From the NCBI GenBank assembly GCA_051877895.1, contig JBJEJI010000006.1, positions 20,225 through 84,224 of the forward strand: a DNA stretch of 64,000 bases. The letters run 5' to 3'. Position 1 is the first letter of the stretch; the number at the start of each line of letters is the position of its first letter. Below the pieces are notes generated by a model. It searched no databases and was not told the origin of the DNA. It worked only from the letters and a program-made list of their open reading frames with translations. Positions 63,165 to 64,000 of this stretch are shown here, piece after piece. Origin of the DNA: UBA3775 sp051877895. Its GTDB lineage: Bacteria > Bacillota > Clostridia > Lachnospirales > Lachnospiraceae. The position numbers were made by a program, and so were the translations under genes.

Positions 63165-63644
63165 ATGAGAATTACTATACTCTGTGTTGGAAAAATAAAA
63201 GAAAAGTTTTTTCGCGATGCTTTGGAAGAGTACATAAAAAGAATGAACAGGTATGTTAAGCTTGAAATAGTTGAAGTACAGGATGAAAAAACTCCTGACG
63301 GAGCATCAGCAACGGAAGTGTCAGCCATTAAAGAAAAAGAAGGTGAAAGACTGTTGGCAAAATGGGATGAAAGCAGCTATACCTTTGTTCTTGCAATCAA
63401 CGGAAAACAGTATTCATCTGAAGATTTTGCCCATAAAATTGAAAAAATCGGAACTTATGGTACTAACCATATCCAGTTTGTTATTGGCGGTTCCCTGGGG
63501 CTCAGTGACAAAATACTTAAAAAAGGTGATATTCTATTAAGCTTTTCTGAAATGACCTTTCCTCACCAGCTTATGAGGGTTATTCTTCTGGAACAGATTT
63601 ACAGAGCTTTTAGAATTATAAATAATGAACCGTACCACAAGTAG
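63165..63644 (+). CDS. rlmH: 23S rRNA (pseudouridine-1915-N3)-methyltransferase RlmH
   Basis: 159 residues, exactly the usual length when started at ATG 63165 (MRITILCVGKIKEKFF); GAAGGAAATAAG precedes it. SPOUT knot motifs: FVIGGSLGLSD (about 108-118), LSFSEMTFPHQLMR and EQIYRAFRIINNEPYHK. It methylates pseudouridine 1915 in helix 69 of 23S rRNA. Confidence 0.96.
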   Translation: MRITILCVGKIKEKFFRDALEEYIKRMNRYVKLEIVEVQDEKTPDGASATEVSAIKEKEGERLLAKWDESSYTFVLAINGKQYSSEDFAHKIEKIGTYGTNHIQFVIGGSLGLSDKILKKGDILLSFSEMTFPHQLMRVILLEQIYRAFRIINNEPYHK

Positions 63645-63691
63645 GAGGATTAAATTCTTCAGTTTGTTTCATATAAAGCTATTTAAATATT

Positions 63692-63710
63692 ATGCAACTA
63701 GTGGTTGCAT
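63692..63710 (+). repeat. 7-bp inverted repeat upstream of the edge gene
   Basis: ATGCAAC-TAGTG-GTTGCAT. No T run follows, so not an intrinsic terminator. Possibly an operator. Confidence 0.4.
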
Positions 63711-63768
63711 GGATAACGATTTGCGATCCGTTTTCAAGAGCAATCGGAATTTGTAGAAAGGAAAAAGT

Positions 63769-64000
63769 ATGGAAATTAGGTTTATAGAATACTATGAAAA
63801 GCTCCTAAAGCAGTTGTCCCTTGATTTCAACTGTACCCCGGCAGATTTACAGGCGAAGGAGAATATCATCACAATCTCTGCACTGAATGAGGGAAGAAGA
63901 AGCTACAGTCCCGGTAAACCATTCCTGCAAATGGTGACACTTGGGGCGAATACTGTAATTATGGCAGATGAATGCTTACATGAGTTCCTGTACGATTGGA
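63769..64000 (+). CDS. Partial ORF, N-terminus resembling a GNAT-type acetyltransferase, cut by the right edge
   Basis: 77 codons visible from ATG with GAAAGGAAAAAG before it: MEIRFIEYYEKLLKQLSLDF..., then ADLQAKENIITISALNEGRR, LQMVTLGANTVIMADECLHE. No stop is reached. The opening phrases resemble the N-terminal part of certain uncharacterised GNAT acetyltransferases, but the evidence is weak. Codon use differs from the neighbours (CTC, CCC, CCG, GGG, GCG more frequent), suggesting acquired DNA starting about 63650. Confidence 0.5.
   Translation, partial: MEIRFIEYYEKLLKQLSLDFNCTPADLQAKENIITISALNEGRRSYSPGKPFLQMVTLGANTVIMADECLHEFLYDW

Noticed and set aside
1..64000. CRISPR arrays, tRNA or rRNA genes, prophage or intact insertion sequences
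   Set aside because: No regularly spaced repeats, no tRNA cloverleaf or rRNA sequence, no transposase, integrase or phage structural gene noticed.

Overview
The window looks like chromosomal DNA of a low-GC, Gram-positive anaerobe of the class Clostridia, most probably a Lachnospiraceae member. This is inferred from AT-rich composition, strong AGGAGG-type ribosome binding sites with frequent GTG/TTG starts, sigma-A promoters, a sporulation gene (ytfJ/gerW), fused SecDF, class III ribonucleotide reductase activase (nrdG), LuxS, the rpmB-yloU-yloV-recG order, and lipoproteins with a Cys lipobox. No rRNA, tRNA, CRISPR array, prophage or intact transposon was seen. Most of the window is ordinary core genome.

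Layout. 0-6.3 kb: a DUF2953 membrane protein, ytfJ, rpmB, an unlisted 46-residue membrane peptide on the minus strand, yloU, yloV/fakA and recG. 6.4-12.1 kb: a polytopic membrane protein, a DPM1-like family 2 glycosyltransferase and a DUF2298 membrane protein with a YD-like tail, probably a lipid-linked sugar surface glycosylation unit. 12.2-17.8 kb: an envelope module (HtrA protease, OmpR-type two-component system, secreted unknown protein, amidase). 17.9-21.4 kb: a minus-strand aconitase-family/isocitrate dehydrogenase operon. 21.7-28.6 kb: ZIP transporter, WYL regulator, partial ABC importer, small lipoprotein, CmpB-like membrane protein, CYTH protein and a degenerate ParA-like protein. 28.6-34.4 kb: secDF, a RecJ exonuclease fused to thiamine pyrophosphokinase, and a convergent thiT behind a TPP riboswitch. 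34.7-44.4 kb: pyrC-pyrF, DedA, leuS, a calcium P-type ATPase and aroA. 44.4-47.9 kb: two unknown genes, luxS, a CPBP protease and a 2-hydroxyacid dehydrogenase. 48.0-52.6 kb: potABCD. 52.7-57.7 kb: aroC, a Cys-rich mini-protein, nrdG, a GntR/FCD regulator, a TRIC-type channel and an M20 amidohydrolase. 57.8-63.6 kb: an ABC-F ATPase, nnr, mazF (no antitoxin seen), a CorC-like CBS protein and rlmH. The right edge cuts an unidentified ORF with different codon use.

The parts most worth a second look are: the single-ORF RecJ-thiamine pyrophosphokinase fusion facing a TPP-controlled thiamine transporter; a near-identical GntR-type palindrome at the gntR promoter and at the aconitase-IDH promoter, suggesting a small carboxylate-sensing regulon; three copies of a 10-nt sequence before mazF that could form mutually exclusive hairpins, one covering the ribosome binding site; a three-hairpin element resembling the end of an IS200/IS605 element, with a related hairpin 46 kb away; and a 29-nt repeat placed just downstream of two promoters. 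All functional statements come from reading motifs by eye; no database search was run.
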